Assembly (NCBI RefSeq): GCF_033439725.1
Contig: NW_026944389.1
Span: 124,001-188,000, forward strand
Source: Neurospora tetraspora
Lineage: Eukaryota > Ascomycota > Sordariomycetes > Sordariales > Sordariaceae
Reading direction: 5' to 3'
DNA length: 64,000 nucleotides
The notes beneath the pieces were generated by a model. The model was given only the letters and a program-made list of their open reading frames with translations, was not told the origin of the DNA and did no database searches. Every line of letters starts with the position of its first letter. Positions within the stretch are counted from its first letter, which is position 1. A program made the position numbers and the translations under genes. Shown in pieces: positions 25,489 through 38,062 of this stretch.

Positions 25489-28400
25489 AATTTTTGCGAT
25501 AACCCGTTTACTAGATTAAGTTTCCTTACTTAATATTCGATATTGAAATTATATATTATTAATTTTAAAATTTACCAACTTTATTATACGCTAACCCTAT
25601 TTTTATTTTTAAAATATTAGAAGTTTAAATAATTTATAATAATAAAGAAAAGTTAATTAATATATAACAAATATTACTTTTATACTTTTAGCACGCTTAT
25701 AATTATTAATAATTCGCTATTATTAGCTATAGCGTATTTCTTCCCGGGATTTCTAACAAGAAAAGAATATAATAAGGTATTAATGCGTTTCATATAATTG
25801 CGTTAATATTGCGCTAATTACGAAATCGGACATATCTATTTTTATTCGGATTAGTAAAGAAGGATAAAATATTATAATATTAGTGCCTTTTAGAATAACC
25901 GCTTTAGTTCTCCGAATATTACTTTGGCCGGCTCTAATAATTCGAACGGTTTTTATTTCTTTCCTTTTAATAAATCTATTAATAGAGCTATAATTTTAGA
26001 ATAGAATATCATAAATTATCAATAGAATTTTGTAAACTTTAAGAATATTTCGATATTATAGATACTTTTCGGGGTTTTTTAATTTATAATTGTTACGACC
26101 TTCTCTAAGTCTATTAAGATGCTTTCGGGCAAGACTATATAATTTAAAAACGAAACCTTCTTATTATAGAATTCGCATTTATTTAAATTAATACATAAAT
26201 TACGTTCGTATAAATATTAGAAATTTTTTTTAATATGCTTATAATAATGTTTTTAATTCTTGTTATAAATTATAACATTATTAAAGTAAGCGATATAAAT
26301 AGTATTAATTAAACCTACTAATACATTATTAATATACGTTTAAAAATAGTAAGAATATTAGCTAACCCTATTAATATAATTAAAAACTTATAGTGCCCAT
26401 ACTTCGTACAAAACGTTATTTTCTCTTTATTTCTTTATCTAATCCGAATATAATAATATATGTCTTTTGAATTTAATTTTATAAAGATTTTTACTAACGA
26501 TAATTAATTTAAAATTTTTAAATAAAAAGTAATATTATACGGTTCTTTTTTATTACTTTATTAAATATACGGTAATTAATATATAATTTTAACTTACCTC
26601 CCTTTTTAGAATAAAAATAATTGGAGTCCTTACCGGGCTAATAAACAGATAAATCTATTCTTTATATAATATTTCCGTTAATTACTCCCAGAATATTTCT
26701 AATTCTTTAATATTAAGTATATAAATAGGGCTTTAAGGAGTAAATTTTCTTTCGATTAAATTAATATAATATTTTAAATTATTATATTATAGTAGGGATA
26801 TAGCCAACGCTTTAAATATTTGTTGAAATTCTTTATATCTTAGAAGTATTATTAATTTAGTAGCAATTGTTTCTTCTTCTTCAGGTTCAGCAATAAGCGG
26901 TTTCGGAATTATTAATTCTAATAAGGGTTCTAACGGTAAGTAAATTACGTTTTTCAAAATTTTAAAGGGTATATCCGGGAATATATTAAGGGATATAGGA
27001 ATAAGTATATCGGAAGGAATATTAGAAGAATCCGGAATATTCGGTAAAGTTGAAAATTTGTACGCAAGGATAGGGGAATTTCGAAAAGGACGGTCGAATA
27101 TAGTAAGGGATTAAACTTGCCCGAAGATGTTAATATTTCTTTTAGGTCTAATATAGGGATTGAATTTTAACGTAGGCTGTAGAAAAACGTTATAGCTTTA
27201 TAGATATTTTTAATTAATTCTTTACTCGTTTTTAAATTTTACGCTTCAATCCGAAACCGGAACCTCATTTACTACTAAGTAATTTTACGATTATATTCGT
27301 ATACTTAGGAGTAATTAAGGATAATATTTATACTAAGGGAATTAATAATTGTAAATATAATCTTTTTCTTCCGTTTAGTACTATAGGAGTCGTATATTTT
27401 TATAAATTAGGTAATCGAACTACGTTCGGGAATAAATTAGAGAGAGGAATTAATAAAATAGTAATTTATTAATTTTATTTTAACGTCCGACGGGAGTAAA
27501 TACGTTCTAATAAAGTCTAATTCCGCGTTAGAATTTATTAAATTATAAAATCCCCGCCAATTTCTATATAGTTTTATTAACAACTTCGCATTTAAATATA
27601 ATTATAATATACCCGCACTTCCTTAGGCCGAAATGGTTACAATATTTACTAGTGCTATTAATTTAGTATTTGCGCTTTAAATTGAGGTACTACGGAGAAT
27701 AGAATATTAATATAATATATAGTTTAGCTTACTATAATTATAATGAATACATTTAGTATAGGAAAATACCGAATATTTAAGTTTCTTATATTTATAGTAT
27801 ATATATAGTTTGATTGCCTAATATTAGCCGTACGTATATTTAGATTAATTATAATAATAATAATCGATATTAGGATTAGTAGAGACTATAAGGAGAGGAC
27901 AAAAGAAATTATTAGATTAGGACTAAATATAAGAAGAGAAATAGAGGTAAAGGTAAGAAAAGAAGAAAGAGAAGATAAATGAGGACGTGGTATTTAAAGG
28001 CATAAATATTATATTATTAATTTTAAAGTTTTAAACTTTTTAATCGTTTTATATATATTACCGCTTTAGTTAACGTATAAATGTTATTTATTAATAAAAC
28101 GCCGCTATATAAATAAGAATATAAATAATTTATTTATTATAGGACGCGCGAATATTCTAATTGTTCGTCGGATAAATTGAATTTTTTAATATAAAAATGG
28201 TCGTAGAATATACGAACGGTTTTGGGAACACTTTATTATATACGTTTAAAATTAATAAGGGCGGAACGTTCAATAGTTTAAGTATTACTATTATATTCCT
28301 TTTTTAGGAAAATATATAGGTCTTTCTAAATAGGAGTATTATACATGGGGTCGTAGTCGAGCTTCTTTTTGAGAGCTATAATATACTTAATCAAAATAGT

Positions 28401-29132
28401 CTTAAAATTACTTTTAATATAATTAATTCGAAAGAAAAGGGTATTCGGAGGTATACGAAATAATAATTATTAATATCGAAGATAAAATTACGTAATTAGG
28501 AGGAGTTTTCGTTAATAAATTTAGAAATATTAAATTTAGAGCGATATTCGGAGGAAGTAATAGGTTAAATCGGTTAGGTAGATATAAGAATTATAAGCGT
28601 TATAATTAGGAGAGTAATGATAGGAATAAGGAAGGTCGAAAGGCGCGCTTAATTATAGAAGAAGTAATTTTAATAACGGAATTCAAAAAGAATGAGAAGG
28701 TAATTGCCGAATTGATTTTATTTTAATAAATCAACGAAATTATTTTAATTATAAAGAAATAAATAGGATAGGAAGTAAATTAAAGATAATTTGATAACCG
28801 CTACGCGGAATTCGAAGAGTCTCTACTTCTATATTAAAATATTATTCTTTAAATAATAAAAGGGATTACGTAAAATATATAAAGAGGTAAAAGAGTAGTC
28901 GCTATTCAAATTATCGTTATTTATTTCTTCAATAATTAATTAATAATATTAGAACGAAAGAAAAGGTTATTACTAAAGGATATCGTCGACTATAGTAAGA
29001 GGGATAATAAATAATTCTTACGTATTAGAAGTAAAGGAAGGAGTTTTTTCGGCGGTCCGAGAGACGAATTATTTACTATATATTTATATTTTATTAGTAA
29101 CGGCTTAATTCCCGTAGAAAGAGCTATTAATA
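25489..29132 (-). pseudogene. Outer retrotransposon, gag and 5' pol including RT
   Basis: On the minus strand an RT/RNase H region reads (through stops) AYFNNVIIYNKN, ERNLCINLNKCEFYNKKVSF, then VLPESILIDLEKV, KTPKSI..IEIFLKF and LLEPAKVIFGELKRLF. This is the RT-thumb to RNase H part of a Ty3/Gypsy polyprotein (about 26300-25750). The part nearer the right LTR is presumed gag, where I see no readable zinc knuckle. Confidence 0.65.
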
Positions 29133-29421
29133 TATTACGATTGTAGAGGAAGGTAAGTTAAAGTGCCTACGGATAGCGTAAGTACGTAGGGGACATTAAG
29201 GTAGGGGGAAGATTAAAAATATATTAATAATTAACCCTAATAATTTTAGAAGTAAATTCGACCGGCTATTTATATTATTAGAAACTCTATTTTATAGTAA
29301 CTAAGTCCGCGACGGCTCCGAACTGTTCTAACGCTACACTACGGCGTTATACTATACGGATATCGGCGCTCCTCGGTACTAGTACGGGTCCAACGCCTAA
29401 TAGGTCCCTAGCGACCTAACA
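29133..29421 (-). repeat. 5' LTR of the outer retrotransposon
   Basis: 289 bp, partner of 12955-13243. It is followed by the target duplication TTTAC (29422-29426), after which the MULE sequence resumes. Confidence 0.85.
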
Positions 29422-29426
29422 TTTAC

Positions 29427-30800
29427 TTTTAAATTAGCCTGCTAAGTAGTACCTAAAAGTCGTCTCTGTAATATAACTAGCCCCTTTAGTAACGAGGTTA
29501 TCCTCCCCCTTTTTAGCCTACGTAGTAAGTTTAAGAATACTATACTTATACGAGCTTTAACACGCTAGTACTATTTATAGTACGAATTTGGCGATAGTAT
29601 TAAGGCTTTCGATATTATAGATGTGGCTTCTTTATAGTAATCTACACGGTTGAAAATAATTAAAAAGAAGGTGGTTAAGAAGGTTAATAAGAAGGTTAAT
29701 AAAAAAGAGGCTAAGAAAGTTAATAAGAAAGTTAATAAGAAGGGTAATAAGAAGGAGGCGATTTAGTTAAGCGAATTTACCTAACTTATTTAAATTAGTG
29801 TTAGTTAATTAAGGGAATTTACTCTTATTATTAATTATATTATTATCTTTAATTTTGAGTTTGATTTTGAGGGAGGCGTTGATATCGATTAAGATTTTAA
29901 TTTTGATATTTTTATTTTATTTATTACTTTATCCCTCCCTTCTTCGAAATTTTCCTCTCCTTTTTTTATACGGTAGTCTTTGTTCTCCGTTAGAGAGTAA
30001 TTACCTTTTATGATTTTATATAATAATGTTATTTATTTTGATAGGGTAGAGATTGGTTACAGTTTTTAAAAATTCAATTTAAAAGAGTATTTTATTTTTA
30101 ATAACGAGAAGGAGATAGAGGAGATATAGAATAGTTACAATAATAAAAATAATACTCTAAACCTACTAATAGAAGAGTAATAGTAAGCCTACTTTATTAA
30201 AGAAGTATAATAATAGAAGGAGGCTGCTATTTATACCCTCCCCCTTCCTTTATATTACTTTATAAGGAGTTTACTTTGGAAAATAGAGCCCCTATATAAT
30301 ATCGCTTTTTAAAGGGAAGGGAACGACAAATAGGTAGAATAATATAGAGGTCGTTATAAATATTTAGAACTATAGTTAAAAATAAAGTAGGGGATCGGTC
30401 TTTAATATCCTATTATATAGCGGCGATAGTATTAAAAGTAGTTAACGTACGATAGTCCTTTTATTAATAGGTATAGCGAAAGATTCTATCGTTTATATAA
30501 TGCTTATATAGTATGGGAGTTTAGAAGGAATAAGAGGTGCTGCTATTGGGTAGACTTTGAGGGGTGGGATTGGGATAATTTAGTAAATAGTATATAGTAC
30601 GACGAGGGTTACGCTAATAATAAGAATAATTGTGATCTTTGGGCGGTATAGAGGGCGAAAGAGGGTAGTAAGAATAATTTTATTGTAATTAGTAATAACG
30701 AAGAGGAGGAGGAGGAGGAGTAGAATAATAAGGGTAGATATTATTAAGTAAATAAATAAAAGATAGATTTACATTATATTATATAGTTGAATTTAATTGT
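29427..30800 (+). pseudogene. Unidentified second coding relic inside the MULE
   Basis: Translation through stops gives a block with ALTR.YYL.YEFGDSIKAF, a lysine-rich repeat (KKVVKKVNKKVNKKEAKK, about 29650-29765), a long divergent stretch, and near 30530-30740 CYWVDFEGWDWDNLVNS followed by an acidic tail (EEEEEEE). No family is recognised. It may be the 3' part of the transposase gene or a second element-encoded or captured gene. Confidence 0.35.
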
Positions 30801-30940
30801 ACTTAATACTACGGAAGTATTACGATTTTAGCGGTCCTAATAAACTTGTCAATTTTATTAGGGATATTAGAAGATATGAGAAAACGCGATTTTACTATAT
30901 AAAACGACGGTTTTTACATATTAGCTAGTATTAGTAGATA

Positions 30941-30983
30941 TATAGGTGTAAGGAGGAAAACTATGGGTGTGGGTAGGTTTTTT
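30941..30983 (-). repeat. MULE right terminal inverted repeat
   Basis: Inverted copy of 10521-10563, followed by a poly-A run. The two ends are 20 kb apart only because of nested insertions. Confidence 0.85.
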
Positions 30984-31690
30984 AAAAAAAAAGATGAGAA
31001 GGTAAATTGGCCGAGAGATATCCGTTAATATGTCTAGAAGCTTGCGATAAACATTTACTATTATAGAGTTACCAATTTGTACGTATATTAGACTTTATAC
31101 GGTATTTATATAGGTTTTGACGAAGCTCTTCTATCGACACTTCTTCCTATCCTCAATGCAACGGTAAGCTCTTTCTTTCTTAGGTATTTTCCCTCGAGGT
31201 ATACACTACTTCCATTTATAATCTACGTCCACGAGGTGTGCTTCTTTTAAGACTTCCTTCGAATAATCTATCTTTTCATCCATGTCTAACTCCCTGTATA
31301 CACTATTATAATCGTTCCTACATTGCACGAAACCTCTATTGCTTCGAAGATACTATAATTACATTGCAGAGGGAAGATTGAAGATGCGGGTAGGAATAGG
31401 TTTCGTCGAAGCTTTTTTATAAACACTTCTTTCCATTCTTAATATAGCAGCTCGTTCTTTCCCAAGTATAACTGACATACTATTCTTCTATAATGACTTA
31501 ATTCTATTTACTTCCCCAAATACTTCCCTCTAATTATCTCTCTTCTTAATTATAAGGTAGGTATACTGCTGCCTATATAAACCCTCATTAAATCCTAAGG
31601 CTGCCAACTTACAATAATATTTATTCCTACTCTATCCTATCCGCCTCCCCCTCAACTATCCTTCCTCCTACAATTAAAAGTCTTAGCGCC
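30984..31690. other. Spacer with two diverged ~286-bp spaced repeats ahead of the LINE
   Basis: The segment starting AGGTTTTGACGAAGCTCTTC at 31112 recurs, diverged, at 31398 (AGGTTTCGTCGAAGC, then ACACTTCTTTCC). Composition is less AT-biased than the flanks. The repeats could be 5' monomers of the LINE promoter or an unrelated repeat. Confidence 0.45.
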
Positions 31691-31699
31691 AAGTATTAG

Positions 31700-34600
31700 T
31701 ACTACCGCTAGGATACCCGCAAAAACCTTAACACTATTAAAATCGCCGTTTTTATAATCGATTAATTTAATACGAAAAGCATTATAAAATACCAAATAAC
31801 GAAGCTAACGCGGCCAAAACACCCTCAAACTCCTATTTAAGGCCTTTTTAATAACTAGAAATATTTTATACATCGTTTACACCCCCCCCAACGCTACAAC
31901 CGAAGTTTAAAAGGCTTTAGACTAAGGAAGAACGCTAAAATACCTTAACAATCCCCAACTCCGCCACTAAAAAACTCTTCGTAACTATAAAAAAGTTTAC
32001 TAACTTCGCTATTACCTAAATAAATGTCCTCTAAACCTTTATTAAAATGATTAATTCGTAAGTAGAGCGCTTTAATACCTACTCGCCAGCTTACCGCGCC
32101 TAAACCAAATATATTTCGTACTTCCTAACCGAAACTATCTAATAGAAAATTTCTATTTTACCGCCTACCCTCTACTTTTTAGCCCTACTACCTACCCTAT
32201 ACTTTTTAGCCCCGGCTCCGCCTACTCCCTACTTTTCGGCCCCGCCTACCCTATATTCTACTATTTCCGCCGTACGTCCTACCGTTATATCTGCTCCCGA
32301 AGTTATAGCCGTAGAAACTTTTAAATTTAAAACCTTCGCCGCCGCCGCGGCTAAGAATACGCCCTCTAAGCCTATTAATATTTCGTTTCGTTCCCGCTCC
32401 CTTAAGAAAACAAAAGCGGAAGCCCCTACCCCTAAAGTTAACGACCGGATCTTTATCCGAATAAATAAATAATCTCCTTACTAGAATACTAACGCTTACG
32501 CTATTAAGTGTAAAATTATTAACCTCCTTAACTTCGCCCTCGGGAATATTATTACCTACTATTAAATCTATATTAGTTATACGTTTATTATTCGTAGTAA
32601 GGACGTAAAAAATAAAATAATAAATAAAGTATATAAATTTAATTCCGGTTTTAAAATTACCATTAAATTATTAAAATAATAAATAATTTATACCATCCTT
32701 AGAATCTTGATAAAAATCCGCTTTAATAACGAAATTACCGCCCCTACTACCAAAAATATTATCGAAGAAATCTTTATTTAAATTAGTATCAAATTAATAT
32801 ACGCTCGCATCTCCTTTAACTTTAATAATAAAAGAAATTACTACGCTACTTAACTTATCGCCTTCAATAGCCCCTAAGCCCCCTTTAAACTTTTCGACGC
32901 TAGCAGCGTTTTATAAATTATAAATAAGAAAAGGCCCCTCCTTTAATATCCGGCCTATTTTAATTAATATAGCCGCCGTAATTACTTCCGCCCCTATGTT
33001 TATAATAATTATAATAAACCCGGCTACGAAATAATTTTTTATATAAACTCCCCCTAATACGCTAATTACTACGGACTATATCCCTCCGCCTACGAAAACT
33101 ACTACGTAAAACCGGTAAAACAATATAGCCGTTACATTTACTTAATTAAGTAAGTCCGCGGAAAAATTTATTAAATTGGTTAGAAACGTTATAATAAGGT
33201 TAATAGAGCCGAAAAACGCTAAAACAACTCTTCTAACGATTCCGCCCCCTCCGGCCCTAAAAATTCGGATATTATATCCTACTCCCAACTATAACCGATT
33301 TTTAAAGATTTCATTATAATCGAAATTTAATTAAGTAAATATTCTTTTAACTTTAAAAGTTTAAAAGAGTTTAATTATAATTATTAATCTATAATAAAGG
33401 CCGCTTCCTAACGTTAATAGACATATCATTAATATAATTTATTATATTTAATATACTTCGACTACGTATCTTTTAAGCTAACGTAGTAAAAAGCTTAAGT
33501 GCTTAACACTATCGCTCTCTGTACGGCTTTAATAAAGGGAATTAACGTTGTTCTTCTATAAGAACCGAAGGTATAGATAATTAAGGAAAGAAACCCTAGA
33601 ATATTTTCCTTTAGCCTATTTTTACTTTTTTCTCCCGTCCGCAATTAAATAGAAGACCCAAATTCGGAGCCCCGCATACTTATATATATTAAAAAGGGAT
33701 TAGTTACGGCCGCTTTTAACCCTATAAATTATAATAATAGGGATATCTTATAAATTACAGTCCGTAGAATCTCTCTTATTAATATTTACCGCTAAATAGG
33801 TAATGAATTTACTTTAAAAGCCTTTAAACGGTAGGGTATACCGGCTAAGGCTTTTATTATAAGAGATTTTAATATTAAATATTATTTTTAGCAGCCGGGA
33901 ACGTAATTGATAGAAGGCAGGACTACTATCGTCGATTTTATAGTAGCGAAAAGCCTAAACTTTATTAGCCTAATCGGTATTCTTATATATAATTTAAATA
34001 ATATAATAAATCTCGCCCTTATAAATATTCCTCTAATTATATATAAAATAGCCGACGACTTCGAAATTACTTTCAATTATCTATTCCTTATTTCCAATAT
34101 CCTAATTCGATAAACCGTTTCACTTCATTACTAACTTAATTTAAAAAACGACCCGGAATTTATAAAACAATACGCTACGAACGTTTCTTTCTTTATCGAT
34201 ACCCTTTAATTAATTATAGATAGAGCGGAAAATTTCGAAAAATTCGCTAAAAACTTTCTAAACATCCTATAATAAACGTTGAAAGCGATTTATAAGCTTT
34301 CGAAGCCGGATAAAAGAGTAAAGTAATAGAATAAAAATATTAACGCCGTTATTTAAACTTTCTACAATTACCGTCGTAATAATCCCTTCCTAAATCCGGA
34401 ACGGGTTAAGGTTCTATAATAGGAATTTAAAAAAGCAATACAATGAGTTAAGAGGGACATTTAGAAGAGTATTATTAATAATATGAAAATAAATAAAGAT
34501 ATTTACTATATTATTGATTAATATAAACCCTATAAATAATTAAATTCCCCAGCGCTATAGGTACCCAATAGTACTATAATTATAAATTCAGAAAATAAAG

Positions 34601-37300
34601 TAAACTTATTAAAGAAGGGATTCCTCAAAAGGAATTCGGCCGACGACGATATTAAAAATAATTAGGCGCTTATAATTCTATACGATTATTTACTTCAATT
34701 TTCCGCTATATATATTAATAAAATATACTAGTATTTTTATAGCGTCGGCAATACGTCCCCTAGCGCGGACGGTATTACTATAAGAATATTAAAGGCGTCT
34801 TAAGAATTATTTTCTAACTTGGTATAATTACTATATTAAAGCTATATTATAATTAGATATTACTTACGAACTTTCTATGAAGCTAAAGTAATTATAATTT
34901 TTAAGCCGGGTAAGAATCCGGTTATAATTAAAGGTTGGAGGTCGATTTCCTTTTTATCCTACTTAAATAAAAGTTTAAAAAAATTAATAGCCCGCTGTAT
35001 AGCATAAATAATAATTAAATTCGGAATAATTTACCCCTAGTAAGTAGGTACCCTCTTTAAACGCTCTGTAATTAATATTATTGTTATATTTCTATATAAT
35101 ATTAAAGATATTTTAAGTAAAGGACTAGTAATTATATTAATTACCACCGACGCTAAGGGTACTTTCGATACTATATTTAAAAAGTATTTCCTATTATATT
35201 TCTACGAATAGGGTTAGCCGGAATACTTCGTCCACTAAATCGAATTTTTTTTAACTAACTACGAAATTTATATTAAATTTTTACAGATCCTTATAAATAT
35301 AAATCTAATTTTCTATAGCTTTCTCCAAAGTTCCTTAACCTCCCCTATTTTATATTTATTATATATTAAACTGGTATATTAATTAAAATACGAAATATAC
35401 CAATTTAAATATATAAATAATTATATTATTTTTGTTATTAATAATACCTTCGAAGAGTCGGCCGCTAAAATACAGGAAGAATTACATTTAATAATTAAAT
35501 AGAAGATAAAAAACGCCGTAGAATTCTCTTCGAATAAAATAGAAATTTAGTATTTCTATAGAAAGCAAGCCCTCCCCGCCCTTCCTATAATATAGTATAG
35601 TAGCACCCTAATAACCGCTTAGCCCGCAATTCGCTAACTTAAAATTTAATTTTATAATAAATTTAATTTTAAATACTATATTAAAAAGGAAATTATATTA
35701 ATAAAAATCGTAATTATATATATAAAGTCTCTTAATAAAGTATATACTAGCGCCCCCCCTAATTTAATAATTAAAGTAATAAAGGCAATAATATTCCCTA
35801 AAACTTTATTTAGCGCCAAATTATAATAGCCGGGCCCGAAATAATAATTTACCGTTCGTAAATATAGCGAATTTCCCCTTATTAAAAGCGGATTTCGCAA
35901 TTAGCTAGATAAAATTTAAATAATCGTCAATATTATAGTCCGTATAAACCTATTTATTTAGTATATTACCTACTTAATTACCCTCTATTAAGAGGCTATC
36001 TTCCACTTTAGTAAATAATTTTTAAAAATTATTTAATATTAATATACCGTCTATTTATTTACTTTCGACGAAATTTACCCCCTTATTACCCGTTTTACTT
36101 ACCCTCGGCTTATAATAAAACGATTCCTATACCGCTTAATTATTTTCGAATCGATAGTTAAATTTATAATCCCCTTTCTATAGCCGCTCTTATAGCCGCT
36201 AATTTATAATAGTACTACTTATTTTAATCCCGCTTATACTTTTAAAAAGCAAGCGGCTAAAAGTTTTATAAAATAGTTAGAATAATTAAACCCTTCGGAA
36301 ATCGTCGTCTATAATAATAAGTTTATAATAAAGAAATAAATCGCTTGCTAAAAATATAAGGAAAAATAATGACGAGCCTAACAATAAATATATTAATTTC
36401 GGATATATATTTTATCAAGGTAGGGAAAAAATCGATTATAAATGTAATTAATTAATATAAGTAGAAGTTTTTAATATTAAGGCTAAAGGGGCTCAATATA
36501 GTTTTAAAACTATAGTAACATTAGTAAGCGTTATAATACTTAAAATTATGATTTATTTCGATAATACGGCCGTTGTCTTGGGCCTCCGGAAAATTTTAAT
36601 ACTATCTTTACAAGTAACCTTTTTAAAATTCTAATAAATTCAATGAAATTATAGCCAAAATTTAGTAAATATTAAATAAGTACCCGGGTATATAAGTATT
36701 ATAAGTAACAAAATCGCTAAAGAACTAGCGAAAATTAGCGTTAAAAGCGGCGAATTAATAAATAAAGCGGTTATATTTATTTATTTTAAATGATTAGCTA
36801 AATGGGAGGCTAGGGAGGCTTTTAAAATTTATTAAATAGAAAATAAGCCGGAATTTTATATCAATTACTATTTTAAGGTTAATATAAGCTTATAGAAAAA
36901 TTAAAGGAATTAAATTATTAATCGCTATACTACTCACTAACGGTCCGTATTAGTTACAACGATTTCAAGGAATATCACAAGTATTTTAAGTACGAAGACG
37001 CTTTATTAATTTATTTGTATAGTAAATAAAAAATCCTAGTATATCCCTTTTATTATATAAAATCGTACGTAATATTACTTCTTAGAAGAGATTCTGCTAA
37101 ATACGAAAATATCGCCCTTATATTAAATATTAATTAGCGCTTATTTATTGTTAGGATATAAACTTCTACATTATTTAATTAAATTTATATTAAAAAAGAC
37201 TAGTAATATATACTTTAGTAATAGTACGCTAAAAATAGTAGTAATGTAAATACTTAGAGCAGTTTCCTTATGGGCGAGGGTTTAAAAATAGGTTTAGGGT
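31700..37300 (+). mobile_element. Tad-like LINE (non-LTR retrotransposon), RIP-mutated
   Basis: Plus-strand remains appear in LINE order. An ORF1/gag part ends in degenerate CCHC knuckles (RCYNYNKPGYEIIF...YANYYGLYPSAY, about 32990-33130, with cysteine codons changed to TAC). An APE-type endonuclease C-terminus follows (RDFNIKYYFQQPG at 33862, equivalent to the GDFN motif). Next comes RT (SPGADGITIRILKAS, FKPGKNPVIIKGWRSISFLS, about 34760-35600) and an RNase H-like block (DNTAVVLG, 36560-36583). This matches the Tad1 clade of Neurospora relatives. No LTRs or terminal inverted repeats are present. Exact ends, target duplication and any poly-A tail are unresolved. Two short open frames near 33.9 and 35.8 kb are fragments of this element. 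Confidence 0.75.
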
Positions 37301-37632
37301 ACGTTATATAGATTATAAATGTAATGTTAAATTAGCGCTATTAATAATTATAACGAAGAAAGGATGTATTAGAAGGGGAAAAAGAGGGGTAAAAACTTTC
37401 TTTTTATCTTTTATCTTTTATTTCTTTTTTTAGCGGTAGATTGTATTTAATGCAACGGATACTACAAAATTTAACGGCCTCTAGCCGTAATTTGCGTACG
37501 GATTTGTATAATTTCTAGCTGGGAAAAGTTTGTTTGGGGTTACGTGCTTCTGTAAATTAAACTAGATTAGGACGGCGCCGCTGCCGCACGTCTCATACCC
37601 TTCGGGAGGCGGAAGTAGACGTTAAATAAAAT
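37301..37632. other. Transition from RIP-mutated to normal DNA
   Basis: The 3' edge of the LINE grades into normal composition by about 37560. No gene seen. Confidence 0.45.
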
Positions 37633-37649
37633 AACAACAACAACAACAA
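37633..37649 (+). repeat. (AAC)n microsatellite
   Basis: Five to six AAC units just downstream of the stop of the small minus-strand gene. Confidence 0.8.
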
Positions 37650-37663
37650 GCCTCCCCCTCAAC

Positions 37664-38062
37664 CTAATTCACCCCATCCTCCTCCATCTTTCCCGCCACG
37701 TACACCAGCCAAGCCTCGTCCGGTCTCGTCATATGCTCCTCGCACTCCTCTCTGAACGCGTCGGCGGGACACGGCATGCCAAAGTCTAACCCTCCACAGT
37801 ACTTCATCCACAACAGCCTCGCGGTCGCCCACTCGACGGCTCCCTCGACGACTACCTCGGCAACTCCCAGCCCGAGGTAGAAGTGCTCGTAGTAGGCGGC
37901 CAACACTTCCTCCTTGGCCCTGTGGTAGGCCGCGCTAAGGTTGTTGACGTCCTCGAGCTCGGGCGCTACGACGCGGATGTCCTCCATTACTATGGAGAAC
38001 ATGTTGAACTCGATGCGCCTCTTGACCGCCTCGTAGGAGGCTTGGTTGTTTGCGACAGACAT
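37664..38062 (-). CDS. Small acidic protein of unknown function, 132 residues
   Basis: ATG at 38062 lies immediately after an AG acceptor of a 57-nt leader intron (38119-38063, donor GTGAGA, branch CACTAAC), which favours it over an upstream in-frame codon. The protein (MSVANNQASYEAVKRRIEFN...) is mostly alpha-helical and acidic, with a Trp/Tyr-rich C-terminal half (EWATARLLWMKYCGG...DEAWLVYVAGKMEED). There is no signal peptide or membrane segment and no family I recognise. Codon use is GC-rich and intact despite lying only 100 bp from the RIP-mutated island. The 5' leader is unusual (see the repeat entry). A real expressed gene seems likely. Confidence 0.55.
   Translation of the reverse strand: MSVANNQASYEAVKRRIEFNMFSIVMEDIRVVAPELEDVNNLSAAYHRAKEEVLAAYYEHFYLGLGVAEVVVEGAVEWATARLLWMKYCGGLDFGMPCPADAFREECEEHMTRPDEAWLVYVAGKMEEDGVN

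Larger units (their letters stand above)
12955..29421 (-). mobile_element. LTR retrotransposon (Ty3/Gypsy type), minus orientation, disrupted
   Basis: Two 289-bp direct repeats (12955-13243 and 29133-29421) are LTRs. They end TA(TG)...CGACCTAACA and are flanked by the 5-bp duplication TTTAC at 12950-12954 and 29422-29426. On the minus strand a purine tract (AGGGGAGGGGGGG) lies directly before the left LTR, which is therefore the 3' LTR and sets the orientation. Reverse-transcriptase sequence is readable on the minus strand at about 26750-25500: an AY[F]NNVIIY block equivalent to AYxDDVIIY, then ERNL.INLNKCEFY. A second Gypsy element splits it at 16701-25488. All coding parts are RIP-mutated. 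Confidence 0.85.
10521..30983 (+). mobile_element. Mutator-like element (MULE), about 4.0 kb, interrupted by nested retrotransposons
   Basis: Terminal inverted repeats of 43 bp lie at 10521-10563 and 30941-30983, with only two mismatches and a shared core ACCTACCCACACCCATAG. Removing the inner LTR retrotransposon with its target duplication (12955-29426) leaves about 3,991 bp. The interior encodes a RIP-mutated MULE transposase on the plus strand. DTTYKINRYFFPL at 11701-11739 matches the DxxYKTNRY block. IINNRDA followed by LIKVIDKGFPSV and WCV..Y at about 11884-11970 match the second DDE-box region. Frames differ between blocks, so indels exist besides stops. The target site is an A8-9G run on both sides, so the expected 9-bp duplication cannot be delimited. 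Beyond the split, 29427-30800 holds a second, unidentified coding relic. Confidence 0.75.

Noticed and set aside
33888-34113. Short open frames on both strands at 33.9-34.1 kb
   Set aside because: Part of the endonuclease region of the RIP-mutated LINE; not separate genes.
10600-37500. Centromere or CRISPR-like array
   Set aside because: AT-richness is explained by RIP-mutated transposons with readable borders; no regularly spaced repeats.
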